64,000 nucleotides of DNA from CAWIOX01 sp963837775 (GTDB taxonomy: Bacteria > Pseudomonadota > Gammaproteobacteria > Burkholderiales > Burkholderiaceae_D): contig CAWIOX010000019.1 in assembly GCA_963837775.1 (NCBI GenBank), positions 1 through 64,000 on the forward strand. The letters are read 5' to 3'. Every line of letters starts with the position of its first letter. Position 1 is the stretch's first letter. The notes below the pieces were generated by a model. It saw only the letters and a list, made by a program, of their open reading frames with translations, made no database searches and had not been told where the DNA came from. This document shows, in pieces, positions 25,032 through 36,610 of the stretch. A program made the position numbers and the translations under genes.

Positions 25032-26860
25032 TGGACGATATGCTCAAGGATTTCGTCGTCGAGGCGCTGGAACTCGCGACAAATGTAGAAGAGCACCTGC
25101 TCGAACTGGAGCGCCATCCTGAAGACATGGACACGCTCAATGCGCTGTTCAGGTCATTCCATACGATCAAGGGTGGCGCCGGATTCATGGGCTTGCCGGC
25201 GCTGGTCTCGGCCTGCCACCTGACGGAAAACCTGTTTGATGGTCTGCGTACCGGTAAGGTGCCGGTGACCCCGATAGCGATTGAAGCGGCGCTGCAGGCC
25301 AGTGGTTTTGTCGAAGACCAGCTTACCGCATTGGCCAATGGCGGCACGCCCGATAGCCTGCCCGCCATGCCGGATGCGCTGAAAGACATCCTGACCAACG
25401 CGATCAACTGCACTCCGGCCAGCGTTGTGTCGGCCGCTCCTGCTGCAGCAGCAAATGCGGCGCTAGCAACTCCGCAGGCTGAACCAGGTGGCCTGGATTG
25501 GGAGGCGCTGTACCGCGCCATCGTCCCCGCTGCTGCAGCCGAGGCGCTGGCGCCTGTGAATAAGCCAGCGCCGGCCGAGATTCATGCGCCAGCGCTGGCA
25601 GCCGTTTCATCCCCTGCCGCGGCTCCTGATACGGAAAAAAACCAGGCTGCTGCGCCAAACATCAAGCCCGGTTCAGTCAAGGAAGAAAGCATCCGCATCG
25701 ATGCGGTCAAACTGGACGCTCTGCTTGAGGTCGCCGGCGAATCGGTGCAGGCTGCCAATCAGGCCAGCGCCTTGCTGGAAAAACTGGCGCAATTCAAATT
25801 CGAGGATGCTGCAGCGACGCTGTTTGCGACACTGTCAGAAACCCTGGACCGGGCTTCGCGTTATTCTGCCGAACTGCAAAGGGCAACGCTGGCGACCCGC
25901 ATGCAACCGGTGGGCCGGCTGTTCCAGAAGTTCCCGCGCCTGGTGCGTGAACTGGCCAAGGATCTGGGCAAGGACGTCGAACTCGCGATCGAAGGGGCTG
26001 AAACCGAAGTCGACCGGGTTGTGGTCGACAGCCTGTATGACCCGCTGGTGCATATGCTGCGCAATGCGCTGGATCACGCCATCGAAAGTCCGGAAGAACG
26101 CCTGGCATCCGGCAAGCCGCTCAAGGCGACCATTTCGCTCAAGGCATGGCAGGAAGCCAACAGCGTGATGATCGAAGTGTCAGACGACGGCAAAGGCATG
26201 GATCCGCAGAAACTGCGCGACAAGGCATTGTCCAAGGGCCTGATTCAGGAGTCTGCAGCGCAAACCGCGGAAGAAGCTTTCCAGCTGGTGTTCCTGCCCG
26301 GTTTTTCGACCAAGGAAGTCGCTTCCAGCGTTTCCGGACGCGGGGTCGGCATGGACGTGGTGCGCACCGCAGTCGAAAAACATCGCGGCACGATCCGCAT
26401 CGATTCGGCACTGGGTTCCGGCACCCGCTTCTCGATCAAGCTGCCGATTGAACTCTCGATCGTGCCGACCCTGCTGGTACGCACTTCGGGCGCCTCGCTG
26501 GCAATCCCGATGGGCGTCGTCGAACGCGTCGTGGTATTGCCTGAAACCTTCGCCGAAGTAGGCGGCGCCCCGATGTTGCGTGATATGGGCCGGCCGCTGC
26601 TGGTACGCTCTCTGGCCAGCGCACTGTGCTATGACCCTTGCGTCGAGCGTGTCGGCATCGTCATCGCCGCACCGAAACCGTATGTGCTCGCGCTGGAGTC
26701 GATTGATGGCACTGCGGATCTGGTCATCAAGCCGATGACTTGCCTTGCCGTGGACGGCATTACCGGCACTGCCCGCTCTGCCGAGGGCGAATTGGTGCTG
26801 GTGATCGATCTCAGCTACCTGCTCGCGGGCTGCCGCACCAGCGAGCGACTGGTCGCCTAA
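25031..26860 (+). CDS. cheA: CheA-type histidine kinase without a P2 domain
   Basis: 609 aa cytosolic chemotaxis-type kinase. An N-terminal Hpt domain has the phospho-His in FRSFHTIKGGAGFMG (about residue 42). It is followed by an Ala/Pro-rich linker (about 130-215), the dimerisation/HATPase region (N box HMLRNALDHAIES, G1 VSDDGKGMD, G2 SGRGVGMDVV) and a C-terminal CheW-like domain ending in VLVIDLSYLL. The CheY-docking P2 domain is not evident; the linker replaces it. It is translationally coupled to cheZ. No cheY, cheW or receptor gene is in the window, so the pair may serve an alternative pathway. Frame intact. Confidence 0.9.
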   Translation: MDDMLKDFVVEALELATNVEEHLLELERHPEDMDTLNALFRSFHTIKGGAGFMGLPALVSACHLTENLFDGLRTGKVPVTPIAIEAALQASGFVEDQLTALANGGTPDSLPAMPDALKDILTNAINCTPASVVSAAPAAAANAALATPQAEPGGLDWEALYRAIVPAAAAEALAPVNKPAPAEIHAPALAAVSSPAAAPDTEKNQAAAPNIKPGSVKEESIRIDAVKLDALLEVAGESVQAANQASALLEKLAQFKFEDAAATLFATLSETLDRASRYSAELQRATLATRMQPVGRLFQKFPRLVRELAKDLGKDVELAIEGAETEVDRVVVDSLYDPLVHMLRNALDHAIESPEERLASGKPLKATISLKAWQEANSVMIEVSDDGKGMDPQKLRDKALSKGLIQESAAQTAEEAFQLVFLPGFSTKEVASSVSGRGVGMDVVRTAVEKHRGTIRIDSALGSGTRFSIKLPIELSIVPTLLVRTSGASLAIPMGVVERVVVLPETFAEVGGAPMLRDMGRPLLVRSLASALCYDPCVERVGIVIAAPKPYVLALESIDGTADLVIKPMTCLAVDGITGTARSAEGELVLVIDLSYLLAGCRTSERLVA

Positions 26861-26874
26861 GCCTGCGGTAAAAA

Positions 26875-26906
26875 CAGAGTTCGCCAGCAAATACTGGCGA
26901 ACTCTG
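26875..26906 (+). terminator. Strong hairpin after cheA
   Basis: CAGAGTTCGCCAG pairs perfectly with CTGGCGAACTCTG across a 6-base loop, 15 bases after the cheA stop. There is no proper T run, so it may mark a 3' end or Rho-assisted stop. Confidence 0.6.
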
Positions 26907-26988
26907 GCAGTTTCGCTGACACCGCTCGCCGCAATCTGCCGGCATCGCTTACACTCCATCCCTGTCCCCAATTAGTTAAAATCGCACC

Positions 26989-28363
26989 ATGAATTACGAC
27001 TCATCCCCCATTGCGGCGATTGCCACGGCGCCCGGCCGCGGCGGCATCGGCGTAGTACGCGTTTCCGGCAAGAATCTTGCGCCACTGCTGCAGACCCTCG
27101 GCCTCCAGCTGCAGCCGCGACATAGCCACTTATTTGCCGTTCAAGCAGGCCGACGGCAGCATCATCGATCGCGGTATTGCGTTGCATTTCAAGGCGCCGC
27201 ATTCGTATACCGGCGAAGACGTGCTGGAATTGCAGGGCCACGGCGGGCCGGTGGTATTGCAGATGCTGCTGGCGCGCTGCCTGGAGGCAGGCAAGGAAGG
27301 TGGTCTGCGACTGGCGCAGCCGGGTGAATTCACGCATCGTGCATTTCTCAACGATAAGCTCGATCTGGCGCAAGCGGAAGCGGTCGCCGACCTGATCGAA
27401 GCCTCGACCGAAGCGGCCGCCAAATCGGCATCGCAATCGCTGTCAGGCGTATTTTCCAAAGTGATTCACCAGTTGGCCGATGAAGTCATTCACCTGCGCA
27501 TGCTGGTAGAGGCGACGCTCGACTTCCCGGAAGAGGAAATCGACTTCCTCGAAAAATCGAATGCGCGCGGACAGCTGCAAGGCATCCAGCAAACCCTGCA
27601 CCAGGTGCTGCTGCAGGCGCAGCAGGGTGCGCTGTTGCGCGAAGGCTTGAACGTGGTGCTGGCCGGCCAGCCGAATGTCGGCAAATCGTCGCTGCTCAAT
27701 GCGCTGGCAGGCGCCGAAGTCGCAATCGTCACCGCCATCGCCGGCACCACCCGCGACAAAGTCACAGAAACCATCCAGATTGAAGGGATACCGCTCAACA
27801 TCATCGACACCGCCGGCATCCGCGATGCCGACGACGCCAATGACGAAGTCGAACGGATCGGCATCGAACGCACCTGGGCCGAAGTCGGCAAAGCCGATGT
27901 GATCCTGCACCTGCTCGATGCCGGCCGCGGTCCGACCCGGGCCGATGAAGCAATCGTCGCCCGTTTCCCGGCCAACGTGCCGGTAGTGCGGGTCTGGAAC
28001 AAGATCGACCTGTCCGGCCATAAGGCGGCGATCGACACCATGCTGGACGCCACTCATCTCTACCTGTCGGCCCGTGACGGCCTCGGCATCGACCTGCTGC
28101 GGGAAGAGTTGCTGCGCATCGCCGGCTGGCAGCAGACCGGCGAATCGCTGTATCTGGCGCGGGAGCGGCATCTGGTGGCGCTGAAAGCGGCACGCGACCA
28201 TCTCGAGACAGCCGCCCTGCACGCGGCGCAGAACGACCAGTCGCTCGACCTGTTCGCCGAAGAGTTACGGCTGGCGCAGGAACAACTCAACAGCATCACC
28301 GGCGAGTTCACGCCGGATGATTTGCTAGGGGTGATTTTCAGCCGCTTCTGTATCGGAAAATAA
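26989..28363 (+). CDS. mnmE: tRNA modification GTPase MnmE, one frameshift
   Basis: With MnmG, makes the 5-carboxymethylaminomethyl modification on U34 of tRNAs. About 457 aa. The N-terminal tetrahydrofolate-binding domain has IAAIATAPGRGGIGVVRVSG and YTGEDVLELQGHGG. The inserted GTPase domain shows G1 GQPNVGKSSL, G3 DTAGI and G4 NKID; the C-terminus ends FCIGK with the catalytic Cys. The frame breaks near 27124 (CAT-A-GCC), where an extra A shifts PRHATYLPFKQADG. The protein is otherwise intact, so a sequence error is likely. The start is the ATG at 26989. It normally follows yidC directly; here cheZ-cheA intervene. Confidence 0.94.
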
Positions 28364-28478
28364 GATTAGACTTTTATAGCCCTGGGCATTGGCGGAGCAA
28401 GCCGTGCGGTATGTAGGCCAGGGTTTGCGTGCGCTGTTATTGCGGATGCTGTTGGCGGTGGCATGAGTCTCTCCGTTT

Positions 28479-29123
28479 CTATGCTAGCACGTTGGGACTT
28501 ACGGCAGTTGCGTTTTGCAAGAGCTCTATTGCAACGTTCAACATGTTCTCCGGCAATGAGTGTGATCGTACGGCATTCACTCAGGCTGTGATCACGAACT
28601 GCATCCCATTCGGATAAAGGCAATTCCTTGCATTTCAGGGACGCCTCAAACGCTGTCCATTGGGCGCAAATAGTTTTTGACGGTACTCTGCAGGCGCGTT
28701 GGCGATTATTGTGCCGACGCCCTTCCAGATAGTCGTGCGCGACAAGCTGCCAGTCTGATGCCCAGTCAAACGGATTATCCAGCCGCATCAAGTCAACGCC
28801 TACCGCACCGTGCAGATTGATCGCCAGCAGCGACAAGCCCGCTTCATGGCTGACTGACAGTCCGATCGACTGGCCGGGCAAGTACAGGCGCAATGGCTGT
28901 CCGGGAGCGGATGCGAGCGGTACTGCGTCCGGGCGGCAATCCAGGATTGCACCCAATACAACACTGGCAATGCTTCTGACTATTGCACGCGCCGCGTCCC
29001 GTAGCGTCGAGTGCGGCGTCTAATCCCGATCACCAGCAGGTACTGTTCTGCCGCAGAGTCTGCCATGGATATCAGGCGCGTCCCTTGCGGCAGAGTCGCC
29101 GCAAGGGGCAACGTCAGGATCAT
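28479..29123 (-). CDS. 4'-phosphopantetheinyl transferase (Sfp type), several frameshifts
   Basis: Attaches phosphopantetheine to carrier domains. Recognisable parts are SIGLSVSHEAGLSLLAI, the metal-binding GAVGVDLMRLD and the catalytic W-x3-E-x3-K in WTAFEASLKC. The ATG at 29123 overlaps the stop of the peptide synthetase gene (ATGA). Reading from there, frames break near 29000, 28720, 28665 and 28540, each time resuming with family-like sequence and ending ATAVSPNVLA at 28479. The reconstructed length, about 214 aa, fits the short Sfp class. It almost certainly activates the carrier domain of the adjacent synthetase. The frameshifts are probably sequence errors, but the gene cannot be called intact. 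Confidence 0.72.
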
Positions 29124-32100
29124 GCCCGCGCGGGCGCTGCCGGGCAGCCGCGCCAGCTGGAGCCGGCGGAATATGCTCGCCTTTCATGACCAGCGTCAGC
29201 GCACCCAGTTGCGCGCCATCGGCGACCACCGCGCTGTACAGAACGGTGCTGCGTGGTCCCATGTAGACACGCGCAGCCGATATTGACGAGATCGATCTTC
29301 ATCACCCGGTCTTCAAACAGATGGGTCTGCGGGCAGGCCATCGCGTTCAATTCGCTGTAGTCGCCGATGCGCACGCAATCGAATTCAGTGATGTCGGTGG
29401 TGTCGAGATAGACGCCGCGCCCGATATGACAACCCAGCACATTGATTGCCACCGGCAGCCACGGCGTGCCGCGCAGGTAGCGCAGGAAGTTCGGCACCGC
29501 AACGCCTTCATACAGGTTGGTGACCGCTTCTGAAGCCCAAACGAAAGGGAGTCCACATCGGTTTGGTGCAGGTTTGGTAACGGAACAGGAATAGCCACTT
29601 CAAGGCCAGCACGAAGACAAAGCAGCCCAGACCGTACAGCATGCCGATCAGGGTCAGTTCCATATCACCTCACCCCACAGACCGGCGCCGGCCGCAGGCA
29701 TCAGATCGAGCACGATGGTATAGCCGACTGCAGTCACGATCGCGTGCGGCGCGATGATCCGGAACGCCTCCACCAGCGCACGACCGATCCGGCGCAAGTT
29801 TGATGGCCGATATGTCAGGCTCTCGGGGAAACCGCTGACCTGTTCGCGCGCGGGCAGATTGATCGGCGGTGAACCAAGCCAGGTATCGCCGTCACGCATG
29901 CGTTCACTGTCCGGCGCGCGCGAATGCACGCCGATCAACACGTTTTCCGGCAGTGTGGTGCCGTCGGGAATGTAGGCGCCGTTGCCGACAAAGCTGCGCC
30001 GTGAAATCACGGTTGGCCGCAGCGTCATCCAGCCGCCGTCGATCTTGTCGTCGCCGAGCATCACTGCGTCGGCGATGAAGGTTTCGTCGCCGAGCGTCAA
30101 CAGATCCGGCACCACGCCGATGGCTGAAGAGATTTCGGCTTCGCGCCCGACCTTCGCGCCCAGCAAGCGATACCAGGCCGGGGCAAACAGGGTGGCATAG
30201 ACGCCGTGCAGGATATTCAGGCTTGATCCCTGAATCTGGCCGACCAGCCATTTCGCGCAATAGACATTGCTGTGCACGGACCAGCTGCCCGGCTTCATCC
30301 GCGGCAGGCAGCGACAACGGATGCCGGAGGACACCAGCGCGGTACAGATGATCAGCACCGCACTGGCAGGAAATGCCAGCAACAGGTATTTCAAGAGTTG
30401 AAATTCGACGCTCGCCACCGCTCAGCCATGAAAAGCGGTCGGCATTGTCGAGCCAGTCGATCAGCACGAAGCTGGGGAATACCGGCATGAAGAACAGCGT
30501 AGCGATCAGCAGTGCGCCAATCACGAAAAACACTGCCTCGCCGACATGCCGTGTGCGCGATACAGACGAACGAACCGGGATTGCTTGCTGGATCGAAAGC
30601 GCCAGTATCGACCGCAGGGGATCCGCACCAGATGCGCATGGGCGGCAAGCGCTGGCCATCGCTCAGTGCCGACTGGCCTTCCAGATGGCCGAATTCGCCG
30701 ATCGCGGTATTGCCTTCCAGCACAGCATAAGAGCCGATGCAGGCTGCGCGACCGAGGTGGATCGATCCCAGCCGCAATTCGCCATGTTCAACCCGGGCGT
30801 TCTCGAAACTGACCGCGTTGCCTATGCTGACGCCGTCTTCAATCGTCAGCAGATCCGGGCAGCGGAATGTGATCGAGCCGATCATCACGTTGTTGCCCGA
30901 TCTTCGCTCCCAGCGCGCGCAGCCACCAGACATACAGCGGGGAACCGGTGAGCATATAGAACGGGGCGGACTCGACCAGACGATCCGCCAGCCACCAGCG
31001 GTAATAAGTGATGCCCCACAGCGGATAGCGACCGGCTTTCAGCTTGCCGGCAATAGCCCATTTCCCGATGAACGCAAGCGCGAACTCCACCAGTGTCGCC
31101 AGCAGGAAAACGCCGACAGAAATCGCAATCGCGCCACGGAATCGAGTCGCCCGGATCGCCGGTATAAAAGTGGTAGGCGAAAAATGGCGCCATCCATTGC
31201 GCCATGCGCAGCGCCACCAGCACCGGCACCGCCAGCGCCTGGGCCGCGCCACAGCGCCAGCGTTTGAACGCCGAAGGCGGGGTCCAGTCGGGATCGGCAC
31301 TGGCTGCCGGTGCGTGACTCTGCAGCAGCACCTCCGCTATGCGGCCGACGACACGGTTTTTATAGATATCGCTCACCGTCACGTGCGCAAAGCGCGGATC
31401 GGTTCTCAAGGCCGATGCCAGACGCGCGGCGAACAAGGAATGCCCGCCCAGGTCGGAAAAGAAGTCGGCAGTACGGCGAATCGGCTGACCGGGAAACAGC
31501 TTGCCCAATGCCGCAAACAGCGCTGCCTCAGCCGGATTTTGCGCCATATCGGATTCCGCCGATTCGGCGCAGATGGCCGCCAATGGCCGTGCCTTGAGTG
31601 CTTTTCGATCGATTTTCCCCGATGTGAGACGGGGCATCTCTGTCATCGGCTCGAACACGCCGGGCACCATATACGACGGCAGGCATTTCGCTCGAGCGCG
31701 GCGCGCAGCCCGGCTGCGGAGACAGTTTCCTGATCGTTTTCCGGCACGATGAATGCAATCAGCTGGTCGATGCCGTCTTCGTGGCTGCAGCACGACCGCC
31801 ACGGTGCCGACGCCGGGCTGGCTGGCCAGCGCCGCCTCGATTTCGCCCAGCTCGACCCGGAAGCCGCGGATCTTCACCTGGTCGTCGGTGCGCCCGAGGC
31901 ATTGCACCCGGCCGTCGGCGTCGATGCGCGCCAGGTCGCCGGTGCGGTACAGGCGCGCATTGTCGGATGGCTGCAGGCCCACGGATTGGCGCAGAAATTT
32001 CTCCGCGGTCAGGTCCGGCCGGCCCAGATAGCCGGCGGCGATGCCGGGACCGATGATGCACAGCTCGCCGACCGCGCCGCGCGACAGGAGAGTCAGGTCG

Positions 32101-33212
32101 TTTTGCAGATGGATGGGTCGATGATCAGCAGGCCGTAATTGGGCAGCGGAAGGCCGATCGTGACCGGCTCGTCCGGGCGCAGTTCGGCCAGGCTGGCCGA
32201 GATCGTGGCCTCGGTCGGGCCGTAAGTATTGAACAGCTGGCGCCCGGGTTGCGCCCAGCGACCGACGAGCGTTTGCGGACACATCTCGCCGCCGAGGTTG
32301 ATCAGCCGCAGGCTCGGCACATCGTGGCTGAACAGGGCCAGCAGGGTCGGCACCGCATGCAGCACGGTGACGTGGTTGCTCGGCCAATGCGCGCGGCAGC
32401 GCTTCGGGATCGGCAGGCCATCTCTTTCGGGCGCGATCCAGAGCGTCGCGCCGACCAGGTAGCTGATCCAGATTTCCTCGAACGACATGTCGAACGCGAC
32501 GGAAAAGCCCTGATAGACACGATCGCTGGCGTGCACGCCGAGCATCGGCGTTTTCGCTGCGCAGGAAATGGCAAATGCTGCCCTGATTGATCTCGATGCC
32601 CTTGGGCTTGCCGGTCGAGCCAGAGGTGTAAATCACATAGGCCGGATGCAGTCGGCAGCAGAGCCGGATCGGCGTTGCAGCAGATGCGCCGATGCTGTCT
32701 GGAGTCAGCGGATCCTCGGCAGTCCAGACTTGGCGCTGCGCAACTCCTTCAGATGAGGTGCAAATTGCGCGCAACTGACAATGCCCGACCGCATTCGCAT
32801 CGTCGAGGCAGACCGCGATGCGTTCCACCGGCATGTCGGCATCGAATGGCAGCCAGGCTGCGCCGGCTTTGGCGATGCCCGGCCTGCATCACCAGCAGAT
32901 CGATGCCGCGCGGCAGCCAGAGCCCGACGATATCGCCCGGCTCGACGCCGGCCTGCAATCAGGGCTGATGCGACCAGATCGGCGCGCGGGTCGAGCTCGC
33001 CATAGCTCAGTTGTCTGCTCGCCAAAGATCAATGCGGTCTGTTGCGGGATGCGGGCGGCGGTGGCTTCGAGCAGATCGGCCAGCACTTCATTGCGGATCA
33101 GATCGGGATTGACAGGCCCCAGCAAAATATTATTGCCTGCGGTGATTTCGTTAGCTGCAAGAACAGAAGAAAGTATCTCTGAAGGAATTTCAGCCGATAA
33201 GGATTTTGTCAT
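29120..33212 (-). CDS. Pls/PosA-family peptide synthetase (A-T-membrane/hexapeptide repeats), many frameshifts
   Basis: About 1,360 codons. Order: adenylation domain (YVIYTSGSTGKPKGI, FDMSFEEIW, FNTYGPTEATIS, YRTGDLARIDADGRV, PRLTSGKIDRKAL), carrier domain (DFFSDLGGHSLFAARL, Ser carrying the phosphopantetheine), then several transmembrane stretches alternating with left-handed beta-helix hexapeptide segments (TIEDGVSIGNAVSFENARV; SAIGVVPDLLTLGDETFIAD; VYLDTTDITEFDCVRIGDY). This is the architecture of Pls/PosA synthetases, which polymerise one amino acid (for example epsilon-poly-lysine) at the membrane. About 15 single-base frameshifts interrupt it, but no motif carries a nonsense substitution. 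A phosphopantetheinyl transferase follows with overlapping ATGA. An ANR/FNR-type box lies about 180 bases upstream. The amino acid used is not predictable here. Confidence 0.8.
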
Positions 33213-33388
33213 GACTGGGCTATAAGCCTATTAAATAATTGATGTTATGCAATTTAGAGAGAGAAATTTTCTGTCGAAAAAGACTTTTCGCAGGGGCGCT
33301 ATCTTGCCTATGCATAACATTAGTCAAGATATAAAGCCTTCGCTTCGGTGGTTCGGCCTTGTGCAACAATATCCGCGAGACTGGGACA

Positions 33389-33400
33389 TGATTTGCATCA
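33389..33400. promoter_or_regulatory. ANR/FNR-type box upstream of the peptide synthetase
   Basis: TGAT-TTGC-ATCA, the core of the FNR/ANR dyad (TTGAT-N4-ATCAA). It lies about 180 bases before the synthetase ATG. The same 12-mer occurs upstream of the CAP lipoprotein gene. The 414-base gap 33213-33626 also holds an inverted pair TGTTATGCA (33243) / TGCATAACA (33311) and no gene I can support. Confidence 0.6.
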
Positions 33401-33626
33401 GATTTGCCGCAAAATCATGCTCCAGAGAACTAGTCGCGACATGCTCTGAACTAGGCGGATTTTGACTGCGTTTCAGCATGCGCCCGGCTAGCCGGAGAAA
33501 GAATTCGACTGCACATTTTAATGCGAGGAATGTACACGCAATCGGCCAGATAGCCCAGCAATACACGATGCGCACTCGATGGTGTTTTTTCAGCAACCTC
33601 CGATTTTGCAGAATACTTCCGGCACG

Positions 33627-35100
33627 TCAAGCCACTTCGAAACTTAACTGCGCGGTAACGATAGCGCCGAGCGTCCTAACGCACTCTTCGATGATCGAAC
33701 TCCACGGAGTAGCCGCAATTGAGTCGAATATGGTGCTCAAAGCGGGTTGAGTTACTAAACATCAGTCCAGGCGCAATGCCAATCGATTGCGCCCGCGCCA
33801 GTTCAAATACCTTGCGCGCGGAGATCTGATTCGGCAATTCTATCCATAGCAAGTAACCGCCCTGCGGATTTGAAATGCCGGTACCAGACGGGAAATAGTT
33901 GCGCACCGCAGCCATCATCAAACCGGTTTGCAACTTGACGCCGCTGCGGAACTTGCGCATGTGATGATCATAATTTCCGTTGCGCATGAATTCCGCGATT
34001 GCCGCTTGCGCCAGTTCCGGCGTCACCATCGCGCTGGTGTATTTCAATTTTTCAATCTGGCGAAACCATCGGCCCGGCACGATCCAGCCGATGCGCAAAC
34101 CCGGCGCCAGCGTCTTGGTGGCAGAATTGCAGAGGATGACGTTGTGGCTTCGATCAAACGATTTGGCGGTCACGGGCCGACGTTCGCCAAAATACAAATC
34201 GCCATACACATCATCTTCGATCAGCGGGATGTGCCGTGCCGCCAGCAGTTGCACCACCCGCTCCTTGTTTTCATCGGGCATCAGACTGCCGAGCGGATTT
34301 TGAAAATTCGGCATCAACACCACCGCCTGCACCGCAGCCGGGGTGCTGGTGGCGAAATCGAGCGCACTGACTGATATGCCGGTAACCGGGCTGGTCGGAA
34401 TCTCAAGCGCGCGCAGGCCGAGGCTTTCGATGATTTGCATGATACCGAAATAGGTTGGCGATTCGACTGCCACCGTATCGCCCGGCTGCGTCACCGCGCG
34501 TAGCGCCAGGTGCAGCGACTCGGTGCTGCCGCTGGTGATGATGATGTCCTCCGGGCTGATATGGCAGCCGGTATCCAGCGCGCGGCGCGCAATTTGCGAT
34601 TTCAGTTCGGCGTAACCGGTGCCGGTCGGATAGTTGGTCAGGATTTCGGGCTGGCGGCGGCTGATGCTGGCGATCAGTTGTTGCAATTTGCGGGTTGGAT
34701 AGACTTGCGCCGGTCCGGTCGCGATATCCAGCCGCACCGCGCAAGTGGAGTTGGCGCCGGCCAATTCCATCACTTCAAAAATGGCATTGCTGGTGCTGCG
34801 GCCATTGCGTGTGACGTTCTCGACGATTGGCGCGGCCACGGCGGCTACGGCGACCGGCTGCGTGCTGTTGACTTTGACGAAATAGCCGGACTTCGGCCGG
34901 GCGTCGACCAGCGCGCAATTTTCCAGATAACGATAGGTTTGCAGTGCAGTCGACAAACTCACACTGTGCTGGGTCGACAGATGGCGCACCGATGGTAGAC
35001 GGTCGCCCGGCCGCAACATGCCCGCCTCGATGGCTTCGGCAATGTGCTGGGCAAGTTGCCGGTAGAGCGGCAGGCTGGTGGCTAGTACGGTGCTTTGCAT
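33627..35100 (-). CDS. MocR/PdxR-family regulator (GntR HTH + aminotransferase fold), one frameshift
   Basis: About 490 aa. The N-terminal winged helix (LYRQLAQHIAEAIEAGMLRPG, RLPSVRHLSTQHSVS; residues 10-75) is followed by a type I aminotransferase-like domain. The PLP lysine is in NSATKTLAPGLRIGW, and NYPTGTGYAELKSQIA and PNFQNPLG are typical. It binds PLP or a PLP adduct and usually controls a divergent gene; here that is the BenE-type transporter. The frame breaks near 33716 (TCCGTGG). Removing one base gives SIIEECVRTLGAIVTAQL and the stop at 33627, the expected C-terminus. Start ATG 35100. Confidence 0.87.
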
Positions 35101-35318
35101 GAGTGATTAATAAAGTGGCCGGGATGGATAGCGGAAAAGGGGAAAAGGCTTGCAACGCTTGAATCGCGCCCGAATCCATACAGATCCACCGCAAACGAAG
35201 CATAACAGATCGATAGGCATCTGTTCTGTATCGCATAACAAAACTGTCTGCTATGTCTGGGCGAATTGTATCCCGCTTCGTATGATTGAAGCTTCTTTTA
35301 CGGTTTCCGGAGCGCGCA

Positions 35319-36610
35319 TGAAAAAGGATATTTCACTGTCGGCCATCATTGCCGGACTGATCGCGGTGATCATTTCTTATGCTGGTCCGCTGCTGATTGT
35401 GTTTCAGGCGGCCAATGCGGCCCACTTGAATAGTGCAATGCTATCGTCGTGGATCTGGGCCATTTCGATCGGAAGCGGCGTCACCGGCATCATTCTGAGC
35501 CTGCGCTACCGGACCCCGGTCATCACCGCCTGGTCCACGCCCGGCGCGGCACTATTGGTAGCCAGCCTGCCGGGCGTGCCTTACCCGGAGGCGATCGGCG
35601 CCTTCATGTTTTCAGCATTGGTGAATTGCCTTGCTGGGCTGGAGCGGGCTGTTTGAAAAAATCATGCGCCACATTCCCAAGCCGATTGCAGCGGCGATGC
35701 TGGCCGGCATCTTGTTCCGCTTCGGCATCGAGGTCTTCACCTCGGTGCAGCATCAGTCGGCACTGGTGATTACCATGCTAGATGGCATACCTGTTTTTCA
35801 AGCGCATCACGCCGCGCTATGCGATCTTAAGCGTACTGCTAGTCGGCACCGGCCTGGCCGCCGAACCGGGCAGATTGCGTTCGACAGCGTACATGCCAGT
35901 TTGGCGGCACCGGTATTTACCTGGCCACAGTTTTCTGTGAGCACGAATCATCAGCGTCGGCTTTCCGCTGTCGCATCGTACGCATGAGCGGACAATATGT
36001 GCACGGCCTGGCGGTGTTGCGCAGCGCCGGCTACAACGACCCGGTGCCAGCGCAAACCATTGAGGTGACGCTGACCGGACTTGGCTCGATGCTTGCTGGC
36101 GCCGTTCGGCTCGCACGGCTTTAACCTGGCCGCGATCACCGCCGCCATCTGCACCGGACGCGAAGCGCATGAGGATTCGGGCAAACGCTATATTGCCGGG
36201 GTTGCCTGCGGTGTGTTTTACATTCTGGTCGGGGCCTTTGGCGCGACGCTGGCCGCCTTGTTTGCGGCGCTGCCGAAAGAATTAATTGCAACGATTGCCG
36301 GGCTGGCGTTGTTTGGCGCAATCATGAACGGCTTGACCGCGGCTATGGCCGATGACAAGCAGCGCGAGAGGCGTTGATCACCTTCCTGGTCACCGCGTCG
36401 AATGTGACTCTGCTCGGTCTCGGCGCGGCGTTCTGGGGGCTGGTACTCGGGATACTCGCCAATGTTGTGCTGAACAGCCAGCTGGGCAACAAACTGCTGG
36501 AAAATTTACGGCGCAAACCAGCGAAATCGCCTGCTGTGCAAGCACCGGCGACAATCCGCCGTCCTGAACGGAGATACCGGCTTGAGGACATGCCCGTTAC
36601 CTGGTCGTGA
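35319..36610 (+). CDS. BenE/YdcO-family transporter, multiple frameshifts
   Basis: Multi-helix inner membrane protein of the benzoate:H+ symporter family. The N-terminus SAIIAGLIAVIISYAGPLLI, TPVITAWSTPGAALLVASLP, the MRHIPKPIAAAMLAGILFRFG segment, the HGFNLAAITAAICTGREAHE signature and ASNVTLLGLGAAFWGLVLG are all family-typical. At least six frame breaks are needed (near 35630, 35785, 35860, 35935, 36085 and 36370). The intervening peptides are well conserved, so sequence error is favoured. The ATG at 35319 follows CCGGAGCGCGC. It is divergent from the MocR regulator across 218 bases, and its end overlaps the CAP gene convergently by 14 bases. The substrate is not necessarily benzoate. Confidence 0.78.

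Noticed and set aside
15655..28363. gyrB, yidC and mnmE as pseudogenes
   Set aside because: gyrB and yidC are essential and mnmE is otherwise intact; each frame resumes at once with full conservation, so sequence error is the simpler explanation.
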